From: an uncultured Murdochiella sp.
GTDB taxonomy: Bacteria; Bacillota; Clostridia; Tissierellales; Peptoniphilaceae
Assembly (NCBI RefSeq): GCF_902488755.1
Contig: NZ_CABTXF010000001.1
Location: forward strand, 1-64,000
Direction: 5' to 3'
Length of the DNA stretch: 64,000 nucleotides
Positions 39,136 through 48,177 of this stretch are shown piece after piece. Every line of letters starts with the position of its first letter. Position 1 is the stretch's first letter. The notes beneath the pieces are model-generated. The model had not been told where the DNA came from. It saw only the letters and a list, made by a program, of their open reading frames with translations, and ran no database searches. A program made the position numbers and the translations under genes.

Positions 39136-39164
39136 TTGTTGTTCTGTGCCATTTTTGATAAACT
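39136..39164 (+). promoter_or_regulatory. promoter for the DUF6465 gene
   Basis: TTGTTG, a 17-nt spacer and TAAACT with a TG extension (TGATAAACT). It lies about 50 nt upstream of the start codon. Confidence 0.5.
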
Positions 39165-39217
39165 ATGACAGAAATCGAAAAAACTTTTCGGTTTTATCGA
39201 ACCGGCAGGAGGTAAAC

Positions 39218-39421
39218 ATGCTGAAAACAAAATATGTTGTTCAATATCAGGGAAACGAAGTGGATATGGAAGCCTTGGTAAAACAGGCGAAAATCTATTG
39301 GAAACAGGGCGGACATAAATTGAGCGAGTTGAAAACGCTGGATATTTACGTCAAACCGGAAGAATCCGCTGCCTATTACAGCATCAATGATGAAGAACAA
39401 AAGGGACGTATTTCCTACTAA
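39218..39421 (+). CDS. DUF6465 family small protein
   Basis: A 67-residue protein. The order VQYQGNEVDMEALV, WKQGGHKLSELKTLDIYVKPEE and AAYYSIND matches the C-terminal core of DUF6465 proteins of clostridia. Those usually have an added Lys/Ala-rich N-terminal tail, which is absent here. An AGGAGGTAAAC site fixes the ATG at 39218; the frame is open for 130 codons upstream but that part is low-complexity and not family-like. It is monocistronic with its own promoter and terminator. Function unknown. Confidence 0.85.
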   Translation: MLKTKYVVQYQGNEVDMEALVKQAKIYWKQGGHKLSELKTLDIYVKPEESAAYYSINDEEQKGRISY

Positions 39422-39477
39422 ATAATGGATATTCGTACTTGGCAATCTCTTTGTTCCGTACATGGACGAGCATAACG

Positions 39478-39515
39478 AAGACGAGCTGCGCGTACTTTGC
39501 GCAGCTCGTCTTTTT
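39478..39515. terminator. bidirectional intrinsic terminator
   Basis: A perfect 12-bp stem (GACGAGCTGCGC with its complement) around a 7-nt loop, flanked by AA and followed by TTTTT. It lies between the convergent DUF6465 and desulfoferrodoxin genes. Confidence 0.85.
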
Positions 39516-39544
39516 GGTTCATTTTTCTCGACAAGAAAGAGGTC

Positions 39545-39916
39545 TTAAGCTTCCGCTTTCCAGAGACCATGCTTATTGCAATGCTCATAAACTGTAACCG
39601 GTCCGTCCTCGACGAAAAATACCGCCTTGGGTTCTTCGCCCGGCTTTAAGGCAACGCTTTGCACCTTATCGCCCTGGACGGCGGCAATCATGGTAATGAA
39701 ATGATTTTCTTCCATGGGATGCACGACCTCGCCAACAACAACCGAAATCTTGTTGCCTTCACGGGTAACGACCGGAACATGCTTTTCAACCGCTGCATCC
39801 GTCGTATTCGCTGTTAATTTCTTTGTCGGTTCTCCACAGCAAACCGGCGTTACGTTTCCCACTTGGTTGGCTTTAACATACAACGCTCCGCAATGCTCAC
39901 AGTAGTAAAATTCCAT
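39545..39916 (-). CDS. dfx: Desulfoferrodoxin (superoxide reductase)
   Basis: A 123-residue two-iron protein. The N-terminal desulforedoxin site is YYCEHCG plus VCCGEP (four Cys). The neelaredoxin-type centre has EKHVPVV, HPMEENHFI and the C-terminal YEHCNKHGLW (His ligands and Cys). It reduces superoxide to peroxide without making oxygen, a defence typical of anaerobes. GGAGGAATT precedes the ATG at 39916. It is divergent from lexA. Confidence 0.95.
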   Translation of the reverse strand: MEFYYCEHCGALYVKANQVGNVTPVCCGEPTKKLTANTTDAAVEKHVPVVTREGNKISVVVGEVVHPMEENHFITMIAAVQGDKVQSVALKPGEEPKAVFFVEDGPVTVYEHCNKHGLWKAEA

Positions 39917-40029
39917 AATTCCTCCTTCAATTTTGCTCCCCTGACCGCTTCCGAAAACGATTTGTCTTCTCAAGCGAAACCATCAAGGGCATCTCCCTCT
40001 TACGTTTTCTTTAATACCCCAAATCTCGG

Positions 40030-40058
40030 TTGTCACACGCCACATAGCGCAGTATAAT
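40030..40058 (+). promoter_or_regulatory. lexA promoter
   Basis: TTGTCA at 40030-40035, a 17-nt spacer and a perfect TATAAT at 40053-40058, followed six nt later by a LexA-box-like sequence. The leader before lexA would be about 130 nt. Confidence 0.7.
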
Positions 40059-40063
40059 AAAAG

Positions 40064-40077
40064 CGAAAGTTTGTTCG
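40064..40077 (+). promoter_or_regulatory. LexA box (SOS operator)
   Basis: CGAAAGTTTGTTCG agrees at 12 of 14 positions with the Gram-positive box CGAACRNRYGTTYG and sits at the predicted transcription start of lexA, so binding would block initiation. Confidence 0.6.
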
Positions 40078-40194
40078 TTTTTATGGCAGTACGACCTTTT
40101 GAGAAACATTCGATTCGAACGGATATTTTACAACCGTTGTTTCCGCCATCGTTTGATTTCTCCGGTAAATTGTTTCACAGAAAAGGAGGCGACA

Positions 40195-40830
40195 ATGCAA
40201 TCCAACGCGCAAAAACGACGTTCCGCTATATTGGACTATATTTCCTCGTATTGGACAGAAAACGGCATTGCGCCAACCGTGCGCGACATTCAAGAGGCGT
40301 TGTGCATTCGCTCCACCTCAACGGTTTCCAAAGACCTGCATGCGCTCATGGATGCCGAACAAATTACCATGACCAAAGGATCGTATCGCTCGATTCGTCC
40401 GGTACAGGATGAAACAGAAATGCCAACGAACGACACCCCCTATCGGGAAGATGTATTTGACATTCCGGTCTACGGTGCGGTAGCCGCCGGATTGCCGATT
40501 TATGCCGATGATTATACCGAAGAGTCCATCCCCCTTCCGACGGCTTTTTTTCACCATGACGGCGGAGATTATTTTATCCTGAAGATTCAAGGCGAATCGA
40601 TGATTGAAGCCGGCATCTTTGATGGAGACCATGTGATCGTCCGCCGCCAGCAAACAGCACGCAACGGGCAACAGGTCGTCGCACTTATCGAAGACTCGGC
40701 GACCGTAAAAACCTTCTTTCAACGAGCGGGCTATGTGGAGCTTCGTCCCGAAAATGCTGCCTTAGAGCCGATTATTGTAAACGAATGCCGTATTTTAGGC
40801 GTTGTTTGTGGACTCTATCGTCTCTACTGA
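40195..40830 (+). CDS. lexA: LexA repressor
   Basis: A 211-residue SOS repressor. The N-terminal winged helix (residues 1-65) includes APTVRDIQEAL and the recognition region RSTSTVSKDL. The autocleavage site is Ala98-Gly99 in YGAVAAGLP, and the catalytic dyad is Ser135 (GESMIEAG) and Lys172 (ATVKTFF). RecA-filament contact triggers self-cleavage after DNA damage. AAGGAGG precedes the ATG. Probably autoregulated through the upstream box. Its end overlaps folC by 7 nt, convergently. Confidence 0.95.
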   Translation: MQSNAQKRRSAILDYISSYWTENGIAPTVRDIQEALCIRSTSTVSKDLHALMDAEQITMTKGSYRSIRPVQDETEMPTNDTPYREDVFDIPVYGAVAAGLPIYADDYTEESIPLPTAFFHHDGGDYFILKIQGESMIEAGIFDGDHVIVRRQQTARNGQQVVALIEDSATVKTFFQRAGYVELRPENAALEPIIVNECRILGVVCGLYRLY

Positions 40831-42125
40831 TTCTTTCTTCTCTCGTCCGTTTTAGATGAGTGTTTTTCCACCCAATGCGCTGCACCATCTAAAAGATAGA
40901 GCGATCCTGCCGCTACAAACAAAGCATGAGGATGCGCACCATACGCCGCATCCATCGCTTTTCCCATCGCCTCGATAACCGCATCGTCTCCCTCGTCCTG
41001 CACGGGAATCCGGTAAACGGCATCAAATGCGGCAAAAAACGCTTCCTGCTCTTCTCGGCTTAATTTTCCATCGTGCATTCCGAAAAGCAACACATGTTCT
41101 TTACCTGTTCCAGGCGCACAAGCACTAAGCGCATCCAGATTTTCCACAAGCATTTTTGCCGCCTGCTGATTATGCGCACCATCGATGAACACCATGGGAT
41201 TAAAAGAAAGCATTTCCAACCTTCCGGGCAGATAGGCTTCCGCTACAGCGGCATGTACCGCTTCTTGAATGCTTTCCGGAGAGGGAAATTGTGCCGCAGA
41301 AAAAAGAGAACCGGCGACTCGTGAATCCGGCAAAAGCAAGGCTTCAAGAGCGGTTAACGCCGTACCGAAATTCTGCAGTTGATGACGTCCAATAAGGCGT
41401 GCTTCGTAGTCTCCGCTTAGCATTCCCCCCGTAAAAGTGAACTGCAAACGCGGACGTTCCCTTTCCTTCCAGAGGAGATGTGTTTTGGTAATCTGCGTAG
41501 GAGAAAAGAAATGTAGCGATGCCCCCTGTGCTTCTGCCACTTCTCTCAGCACCAAAGCAGCTTCGCTTCGCTGATTGGCAGAAACCGCCAAAGACCCCTT
41601 TTGCAGCACGCCGGCTTTGGCACGGGCAATTTCTTCAATCGTATCACCAAGCCGGTCACGATGATCAAAATCAATCGTCGTAAAAACCGTCATTGCCGTC
41701 GAAAGCAGATTCGTACAATCGTCAAGACCTCCAATACCGGCTTCCATGACCAACACGCGCGCCTCATCCCGATAGGCAAGAAGCGCTTCCACCATGCTGC
41801 GGGCAAAATACGGAATATAAGGCAGTTTCTCCTTCTCCCCCTTTTCTTTCATCGCCCGTTGTATTTCCAACGATCGCTCATGCGCAATCGGTCGAGATTG
41901 AAGCATGATGCGTTCTTCGTAGCAATGCACATGCGGCGAAACGAAATGGCCTACCTTTTCGTCGAGCAATTTCTCCAACGCTAACGCAATGGTACGCCCT
42001 GTCGAACCTTTTCCATTGGTTCCAATGAGATGAATAATAAATTTGTTATTTCCCGGATGATCAAATGCTTCTAACCAACGATACGTCGCTTTTTGCAGCG
42101 CATTCCATTCCTGTTGTGGACGCAT
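40824..42125 (-). CDS. folC: Folylpolyglutamate/dihydrofolate synthase
   Basis: A 433-residue Mur-ligase-like enzyme adding glutamate to folates. ATP site HLIGTNGKGSTG (about 33-44), then VLVMEAGIGGLDDCTN and FTTIDFDHRDRLGDTIEEIARAKAGV, and the C-terminal domain with FIDGAHNQQAAK. The second motif reads GLDDCTN in place of the common GRLDATN. GGAGGAAAAC precedes the ATG. The Abi gene lies 41 nt upstream, so they may share a transcript. Confidence 0.93.
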   Translation of the reverse strand: MRPQQEWNALQKATYRWLEAFDHPGNNKFIIHLIGTNGKGSTGRTIALALEKLLDEKVGHFVSPHVHCYEERIMLQSRPIAHERSLEIQRAMKEKGEKEKLPYIPYFARSMVEALLAYRDEARVLVMEAGIGGLDDCTNLLSTAMTVFTTIDFDHRDRLGDTIEEIARAKAGVLQKGSLAVSANQRSEAALVLREVAEAQGASLHFFSPTQITKTHLLWKERERPRLQFTFTGGMLSGDYEARLIGRHQLQNFGTALTALEALLLPDSRVAGSLFSAAQFPSPESIQEAVHAAVAEAYLPGRLEMLSFNPMVFIDGAHNQQAAKMLVENLDALSACAPGTGKEHVLLFGMHDGKLSREEQEAFFAAFDAVYRIPVQDEGDDAVIEAMGKAMDAAYGAHPHALFVAAGSLYLLDGAAHWVEKHSSKTDERRKNQ

Positions 42126-42166
42126 GTTTTCCTCCTGTCTATCGACATCGGTAATCCGATGCCGTG

Positions 42167-43162
42167 CTATCTAACTGGATTATCCGCCTCCTGCGCCGAC
42201 AATATCCATCGGTCCGAGGCAATGGGTTCTTCACACACATCCTGTTCATCAAGAGAAGATCTCTTTATACCGGCGGCATAACACAAAATCGTTTCCCATT
42301 CTTGTGGAAAATCCAAAAAGCGCGGTAAAAAGTACGGATGCCGATCAAACGTTCGCCGAAAATGGATGAGGATTTCCCGATTGCTTTGCGCATCCATAAC
42401 ATGCATAAGCGCCAAAAGCATGACAAAAAAACGATACGGATCCGGATGATCGTTCGATGCAAGTCGCGCAATCACACGTTTATCTTCTTTCAAAACGGCG
42501 CAGCCTTCTCCGAAACGACGGTTGGATAAACGGCCGTGATGAGCGCAGGTATTGCGCAATTTGGCAAGACAAGTAAAAAAAGAATACAGCACCGTTTCAG
42601 AAGCCACTCCATAAAAATCAGCAACACGCTTTTGTTCCGGACGACGCAAGTTCTTAAAAATCTTAGTGAGCGTGCCAAGCGTGATGACTTCCATGGCAAC
42701 ATACACCGGAACAGCTTGCGGTTTTCCCTCTTGTGCATAAAACCGACGCACAAAGGGTTCATTCGCTCGGGTAAGTTCATTCTCCAAATCGTTCATAAAG
42801 TTCTTATGGTATTCCTCTTGGCGAAAATGATCTGCGTCCAAATAACCATACGCCCCAAAGCTTTCAAGCATAACTGTGCCGAGAACATGACGCAGCTGCA
42901 CCTCATAATCAGAAAGATAGTCAAATAAAAAGTTCTTAATACGACGGTCGGCAAGATAACCATCTACTATCATCTCAAACGTTGTACCCTCTCGGTACGT
43001 CCCTTCCGCCGTCTTCCACGGTAAACCGAAATTCTCAAGATGGAAAGGACTGACACGTTGGAATACTTTCCTGGCATAGTCCATGTCCCGAATAAGCAGT
43101 TTTTCTTTCTTCGCCATATCCATCAATTTGGCATCTGAATGCATTACTTGTCGGGAATCCAT
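42167..43162 (-). CDS. Abi_2/AbiD-AbiF family protein (HEPN-type)
   Basis: A 331-residue protein of the abortive-infection family related to lactococcal AbiD, AbiD1 and AbiF. Visible are the family start region (KEKLLIRDMDYARKVFQRVSPFHLENFGLPW), DGYLADRRIKNFLFDYLSDYEVQLRHVL and the HEPN-like RNase motif LRNTCAHHGRLSNR (RxxxxH). Members act as phage-triggered toxins that cut RNA or stop growth. I take the ATG at 43162, with AAGGTGG eight nt upstream, over a GTG at 43174. It stands away from the main defence island, between folC and a secreted protein gene. Confidence 0.88.
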   Translation of the reverse strand: MDSRQVMHSDAKLMDMAKKEKLLIRDMDYARKVFQRVSPFHLENFGLPWKTAEGTYREGTTFEMIVDGYLADRRIKNFLFDYLSDYEVQLRHVLGTVMLESFGAYGYLDADHFRQEEYHKNFMNDLENELTRANEPFVRRFYAQEGKPQAVPVYVAMEVITLGTLTKIFKNLRRPEQKRVADFYGVASETVLYSFFTCLAKLRNTCAHHGRLSNRRFGEGCAVLKEDKRVIARLASNDHPDPYRFFVMLLALMHVMDAQSNREILIHFRRTFDRHPYFLPRFLDFPQEWETILCYAAGIKRSSLDEQDVCEEPIASDRWILSAQEADNPVR

Positions 43163-43236
43163 ACCGTGCACCACCTTATCGTAAAAGTCCCGCCGTTTTG
43201 CACGTCATAGAGAGGTGTGGCGGGATCGGTGAATAT

Positions 43237-43245
43237 AGTATAACA
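43237..43245 (-). promoter_or_regulatory. extended -10 promoter for the Abi gene
   Basis: Minus-strand TGTTATACT, a TG-extended -10 box about 75 nt upstream of the Abi start. No strong -35. Confidence 0.4.
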
Positions 43246-43381
43246 CAGTTTGCAAAAGGAAAAGAAAAAGCGTCCGGGTAACCGGCTCTAAATCGGATTC
43301 TCTTCATATTGCAAACACAAGGGCGGAATAGGATGAGTACATCATAATCATTGGTGAAATAGAAAGAAACAAGGAGAAACA

Positions 43382-44341
43382 ATGAAAAAGAAAAATGTGC
43401 TATACCGACGCCTCGCTGCCGGAGCAATGACCTTACTCGTTGTACTGGCAAGTTTTGCTTTCCCGGCAAAAGCGGAGAACTTAAAACAATCGGTTTATGC
43501 TTACGGACAAAGCCTCACGGCGGAACAAAAGAAGGAAACGGCGCGTTTACTGGGGGTGTCCGATAAAGCATTAGAAATGCAGGTTAACATCGATGAGATG
43601 AATACGCTGCTTCATGACCAGTATGACTACTATCAGGTGTACTCCTCGGTTTATCTCGAACCGTCTGATAAGGATTCGGGCGTAAAGGTGGAAATTGTTA
43701 CGCCAAAAACCATCACGGACATTACGGCGACGCAATATGCGAATGCCGCCATCACGGCTGGAGCAACCAATATGACCATTCGCGTGGCTTCCGTGAAAGC
43801 CGTCGATGGTTCCGGCGCACTGGCAGGCGTCTATAAGGCCTTTAGCGGTACAACCGGTACACTGCCCGAAGAAAACGTCAAAGCAGCACAGGAAGAGCTG
43901 GAAGTAACTTCCAAGATTACCAGCGAAAAGCAGGGAAAAGACGGCTATTCCGATGAACTGCTCAATGCTGCTCTTGCGGAAATGAAAGCGCAAATCGCCA
44001 AACAAAAACAGGAGAATGGCGGAACCATTTCGGTAGGAGACATCACGACCATTATTAATACCGTCGTGAATAATTATCACCTCGACGGGGTGCTGAATGA
44101 CGCAGACATTTCTTCCCTGCAAAGCCTGATGGAACAGTTCTCCAAAATTGAGCTTACGGAGGAACAGCGTGCGAATCTACGGGAGCTGGGCGAAAAGCTC
44201 TTAAAGGAAGGCGGCAATCTCATGGAAAAAGTACAGGCGGATTGGGCGCATCTTTCTCCGGATACCAAAGCGGAGCTCGGCGGATTTTTCGGAAATCTCT
44301 TTCAGGGAATCCTCGACTTTTTTAGCAACCTTCTAAAATAA
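43382..44341 (+). CDS. Secreted DUF1002 family protein
   Basis: A 319-residue exported protein. The signal peptide has a basic start (MKKKNVLYRR), a hydrophobic core (12-28) and a likely cleavage after AKA. The DUF1002 region (residues 35-210) contains YGQSLTAEQKKETARLLGV, EMNTLLHDQYDYYQVYSS and TGTLPEENVKAAQEEL; a helical C-terminal domain follows. Homologues include YpuA of Bacillus; the function is unknown. AAGGAGAAAC precedes the ATG. Monocistronic. Confidence 0.9.
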   Translation: MKKKNVLYRRLAAGAMTLLVVLASFAFPAKAENLKQSVYAYGQSLTAEQKKETARLLGVSDKALEMQVNIDEMNTLLHDQYDYYQVYSSVYLEPSDKDSGVKVEIVTPKTITDITATQYANAAITAGATNMTIRVASVKAVDGSGALAGVYKAFSGTTGTLPEENVKAAQEELEVTSKITSEKQGKDGYSDELLNAALAEMKAQIAKQKQENGGTISVGDITTIINTVVNNYHLDGVLNDADISSLQSLMEQFSKIELTEEQRANLRELGEKLLKEGGNLMEKVQADWAHLSPDTKAELGGFFGNLFQGILDFFSNLLK

Positions 44342-44410
44342 GAACCACTTTCTTGCCGGTGTTCGACGTGGAGCGACGATACCTTCCTCTTCCATGCGTG
44401 TAGCAAGACT

Positions 44411-44450
44411 AAGCGTCATTCTCAACGAAGAGAATGACGCTTATTTTCTT
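44411..44450 (+). terminator. terminator after DUF1002 gene
   Basis: A perfect 13-bp stem (AAGCGTCATTCTC with its complement) around a 6-nt loop, followed by ATTTTCTT. It overlaps the 3' end of the convergent nif3 gene, whose stop is at 44422. Confidence 0.65.
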
Positions 44451-45222
44451 GCGCATCAAAAAGCTGTTGATCTACATCAGCAGAAAACGTCTGTGACAGG
44501 CGAAGCGCCTGTGCCATCGAAGGAAATTCCGCCGCATAATGACCGAGATCAATGAGAGATATTCCCCGTTGTATGGCAAACTGCGCCTCGTGGTATTTTA
44601 TATCCGCGGTGACGAAAACATCACAGCCGGAAGCGAGAGCATCCGAAACGAACTCCATGCCCGAACCGCCCAAAACGCCAATACGTTCAATTTGCCGATC
44701 AGACTGCCCATAGAAAACAACCGAAGGAGCGGAAAAAGCAGAGGAAAGAAATTGCGCGAAGGAAACAAGCGTGATGGGCGCGCATTCCCCGTAAACACCA
44801 AAACCTGTCGAATACGCGAGATGCACATCGTTTTCTTCTCGACGACGAAGCGGTTTTCGATTCCGTAGCGCCATGCGATCTGCCATAACGTCATTTACGC
44901 CACCATTGACCCAATCCCATGGTGTATGCGAAGCATAGACGGCGATGCCGGCCTCTATCGCCTGCATAACGAGATTTTGCAGTGGGTCATCCTCGTAAAG
45001 CGTATGTACCCCTTCAAAAAGCACCGGGTGGTGCGTTACAACCAGATTTGCGCCTTCGTTCATCGCTTTTTGAAGAGCACCTGAAGTAAAATCCAGCGCA
45101 AAAACGATGCCGCTAAGCGACTGTTGGAAACGACCGAACTGTTTTCCACTGTGATCCCACGGTTCCTGTAAGGAAAGCGGCACGCGCTTTTCCCATTCCT
45201 CAACCCATGTTTGTATTTGCAT
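44422..45222 (-). CDS. Nif3-like dinuclear metal centre protein
   Basis: A 266-residue member of the NIF3/GTP cyclohydrolase 1 type 2 family (YqfO). Metal-site motifs include LVVTHHPVLFEG (two His), YASHTPWDWVNGGVND, and near the C-terminus TADIKYHEAQFA and LIDLGHYAAE. This is the short form without the inserted PII-like domain of Bacillus YqfO. The function is uncertain. It follows trmK, as in Bacillus. AAAGGACTTCCG precedes the ATG. Confidence 0.92.
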   Translation of the reverse strand: MQIQTWVEEWEKRVPLSLQEPWDHSGKQFGRFQQSLSGIVFALDFTSGALQKAMNEGANLVVTHHPVLFEGVHTLYEDDPLQNLVMQAIEAGIAVYASHTPWDWVNGGVNDVMADRMALRNRKPLRRREENDVHLAYSTGFGVYGECAPITLVSFAQFLSSAFSAPSVVFYGQSDRQIERIGVLGGSGMEFVSDALASGCDVFVTADIKYHEAQFAIQRGISLIDLGHYAAEFPSMAQALRLSQTFSADVDQQLFDAQENKRHSLR

Positions 45223-45292
45223 CGGAAGTCCTTTCTTCTTGATACAATTTCCTATACGCTATGCGACGGTTTCTTTTCCGTCGATAAGAACC

Positions 45293-45997
45293 TTAACGAG
45301 ACAGCAAGGTCGAAAGCGCGCAAAGCGCGGCTTGGGCTTCCTTTCGGCGTTCCCTCGCTCCTCGTGATGATTTTCCCTCTAATTGTTGCAACAACTGATG
45401 CCAATGCGCCTGGTCTTTTCGAATCTGTTTTTCCACAAAAGGATGATGCAAGCGCAACAAGTCCGGTCCGTATATTTCTTCCTGTTCTGTCAAAATATGC
45501 GCGTAACCGCTCTGCGGCGGACATGCTTCGCGAGGAAAAACAAGAAAAAGAGGATAAAACTTTCCTTCTTCTTCCACTATGGTTTCTTCTACGCGACAGG
45601 ATAGGCGCTGCAAATAACGACGAAATGCCGGAATGCCGCTTTGTGGGGAGAGCACCCATGTACCAGCACTTTGTGCAAAGGCAAAGGATTCAGAAAGGAT
45701 ACGCATAATCAGGGGACCACCCATCCCGGCTATTAATAGAGTATCCGCTGACTGCCAGGGAAGATCCTGCAAACCGTCGGTAACGAAAAGGGTGATTTTC
45801 TGTTTTGTTAATGAATCGGCACGTTCAAGAGCTTGTTTTAGCTTGGCAAGTGAGGCGGCAGAAATATCCGTCGCCAATATCTGTTCAATATCTTCCCTCT
45901 CCGCCAAACCGAGGGACACCAGTCCATGATCCGCGCCCACGTCAATCACGCGGGAACAAGGCGGAACAAGGCGAATGAGGGTCTCTATACGCTGCAT
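45293..45997 (-). CDS. trmK: tRNA (adenine22-N1)-methyltransferase
   Basis: A 234-residue class I methyltransferase that makes m1A22 in tRNA. The SAM motif is VIDVGADHGLVSLGLAE, followed by ILATDISAASLAKLKQA and the catalytic region LLIAGMGGPLIMRIL, as in TrmK (YqfN). A C-terminal coiled region follows. AGGAGGTTAC precedes the ATG at 45997 and rules out the longer N-terminal extension. Order rpoD-trmK-nif3 matches Bacillus sigA-yqfN-yqfO. Confidence 0.93.
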   Translation of the reverse strand: MQRIETLIRLVPPCSRVIDVGADHGLVSLGLAEREDIEQILATDISAASLAKLKQALERADSLTKQKITLFVTDGLQDLPWQSADTLLIAGMGGPLIMRILSESFAFAQSAGTWVLSPQSGIPAFRRYLQRLSCRVEETIVEEEGKFYPLFLVFPREACPPQSGYAHILTEQEEIYGPDLLRLHHPFVEKQIRKDQAHWHQLLQQLEGKSSRGARERRKEAQAALCALSTLLSR

Positions 45998-46098
45998 GTA
46001 ACCTCCTGCAAAAAGTCGGTGTCGGTACTGCTCATCAATAAAGAAGAAAAGCGCCTTCCTCCGGCAAACGACCTTGCCAGACAAAAGCGCCTGCTTTC

Positions 46099-48177
46099 TT
46101 ATTCCAGAAAATCACGCACCTTTTGGCTGCGTGTAGGATGCTTAAGTTTACGAATCGCTTTCGCTTCAATCTGACGGATGCGCTCGCGTGTTACATTAAA
46201 CTCTTTTCCCACTTCTTCAAGTGTGCGAGGTGTTCCGTCATTAAGACCGAAACGCAGTTCCAATACCTTGCGCTCTCTGGTGGAAAGCGTCGCCAAAATA
46301 TTGGCGAGCTCCTCGCGAAGCATGATGAAGTTTGCTGCTTCATCCGGAGAGATAACCGTATCGTCTTCAATAAAGTCGCCAAGATGCGAATCTTCTTCCT
46401 CTCCAATCGGTGTTTCTAAGGACACCGGCTCTTGCGCAATCTTGCGAACAATGCGTACTTTTTCGACATCGATATTCATTTCTGCAGCAATTTCTTCATT
46501 GGTCGGATCGCGATTCAGTTCCTGCAGAAGCTGACGTTGCGCACGAGAGAGCTTGTTGATGGTCTCTACCATATGAACCGGAATACGAATCGTTCTCGCC
46601 TGGTCGGCAATGGCGCGCGTGATCGCCTGACGTATCCACCATGTTGCATACGTGGAAAACTTGAAGCCGCGATGGTAGTCAAATTTCTCCACAGCTTTCA
46701 TCAAGCCGAGATTGCCTTCCTGAATGAGATCCAAAAAACTCATGCCGCGTCCGACATAACGCTTGGCAATAGATACGACCAGACGAAGGTTTGTTTCTGC
46801 TAAACGCTGTTTTGCCATGGAACCAATGCGCATGGCTTGCTTAAGCTGCTTTTCATTCTCTGCGGAAAGCGGTAAGCCCATCAGTATGCGACCGGCAGGT
46901 TCCGTTTTTACCAAAAGCTCTTCCAGCTTTGCCCGTTCCGGCGAAAAATCATTTTTGAAATGTGCCATACGCTTGTTGATGGCTTCCAAAGCTTCCTGTA
47001 AGATCGCGTAATTTTCCGCTTCTTTTTCGGTTAACGCATCTTTGGGCTGGCGCTTGCGCAAGGTCATATTAAGCTTATCCACAATGGTATTTCGTTCGAA
47101 GAGTTCGCGTCGGCTTTCTCCCGGAATGGTCTCTTCGGCGGTAAAAGGTTTCACGTGAAAAGCCTCCGCCAAATCCAGCAATGTCTCCGACGGTTCTTCC
47201 TTTTCGCTGCTCTTCTTATAAATCTGATCAATGGCATGAAGAATACGCTCTTCGTTCTCCAGCGCAATCTCCTTCCAATTTTTCTGTTTCGCGGTCATGT
47301 CTTTCGGCGTGAGAACGAAAGCAACCAGCGCCTGCTGAATTTCCACACAGAACGAAAGCTCCTGCGCTTCCTCTTGCGTCATACCAAGACGACTTAACCG
47401 ACGGCGAATATAGCGCTCTACGTGGGCTGCCACCTTCACCGCCCGATACGCTTCGTCTTCTTCCTTCACCTCCACATTTTCGGGTGAAAGTACGATTTCT
47501 AAGAGACGACGAAAAGCGTTGTATTCCCTGGTCTGGGCAGTCAAAAAACGCTTTTTTGCATCCTTTGTCGCCATTAAATCCAAAAGCATTGCCGCTTGCG
47601 TATTATTCAATGCCTCTTTCGCAATTTCAATTTCTTCACGCAAGGATGCTTTTTCTCCACGAAGAACTTTAGCGGCTGTTTCCGCCAACTCCATCCGACG
47701 AGCCAAAAGCACCTCTTCATCTGCCGTAAGAAGCGAAACGCGACCGATCTCTTTTAAGTACATCTTAACCGGATCATCGACGGCAATGTTTTGCAGCATT
47801 TCCTGATCGCTTAATTCGGCTTCCGACTCTTCTTTGCTTTCTTCAAAATTAGCTCCCAAATCGGAAAGGGCGTCCAAATCATTTAATGAGGAATCTTCTT
47901 CTTCCTCATCTAAGAGATCTCCGTCCTCTTCGTTCTCTTCAATGCCTTCGGAACGTTCGGTCTCTGCCATAGTGATGCCATCGTCCGCTAATATCTGTAA
48001 AATATCGCGGCGATCTTCTTCGCTTAACTGTTCTATATATTCCAAATTTTCCCAATCGTCTCGGTGAAAGCGATCATGCTGAGCGGAAGCAATCTTACGC
48101 AGCTCTTCCACGATATCTTGCTTTACCTCTTCGATGTCCAGACCTTCGTCCTTTAATCGCTCTTTTCGATCCGTCAT
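46099..48177 (-). CDS. rpoD: Primary sigma factor RpoD/SigA with long internal insertion
   Basis: A 692-residue housekeeping sigma factor. An acidic N-terminal part (70-125) leads to region 1.2 ([13 protein letters not shown], 133-145), then about 285 residues of charged, helical sequence (168-453) before region 2 ([20 protein letters not shown]). Regions 2.3-2.4 ([14 protein letters not shown]), 3 and 4.2 ([20 protein letters not shown]) are standard. Bacillus SigA has only 371 residues and lacks such an insertion. The ATG overlaps the dnaG stop as ATGA, with GGGGGAGGG upstream. Confidence 0.96.
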   Translation of the reverse strand: MTDRKERLKDEGLDIEEVKQDIVEELRKIASAQHDRFHRDDWENLEYIEQLSEEDRRDILQILADDGITMAETERSEGIEENEEDGDLLDEEEEDSSLNDLDALSDLGANFEESKEESEAELSDQEMLQNIAVDDPVKMYLKEIGRVSLLTADEEVLLARRMELAETAAKVLRGEKASLREEIEIAKEALNNTQAAMLLDLMATKDAKKRFLTAQTREYNAFRRLLEIVLSPENVEVKEEDEAYRAVKVAAHVERYIRRRLSRLGMTQEEAQELSFCVEIQQALVAFVLTPKDMTAKQKNWKEIALENEERILHAIDQIYKKSSEKEEPSETLLDLAEAFHVKPFTAEETIPGESRRELFERNTIVDKLNMTLRKRQPKDALTEKEAENYAILQEALEAINKRMAHFKNDFSPERAKLEELLVKTEPAGRILMGLPLSAENEKQLKQAMRIGSMAKQRLAETNLRLVVSIAKRYVGRGMSFLDLIQEGNLGLMKAVEKFDYHRGFKFSTYATWWIRQAITRAIADQARTIRIPVHMVETINKLSRAQRQLLQELNRDPTNEEIAAEMNIDVEKVRIVRKIAQEPVSLETPIGEEEDSHLGDFIEDDTVISPDEAANFIMLREELANILATLSTRERKVLELRFGLNDGTPRTLEEVGKEFNVTRERIRQIEAKAIRKLKHPTRSQKVRDFLE

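Noticed and set aside
38828..39217. Long N-terminal extension of the DUF6465 frame
   Set aside because: The AGGAGG site at 39208-39213 and the promoter at 39136-39164 lie inside this extension; its residues are low-complexity and overlap mntP antisense.
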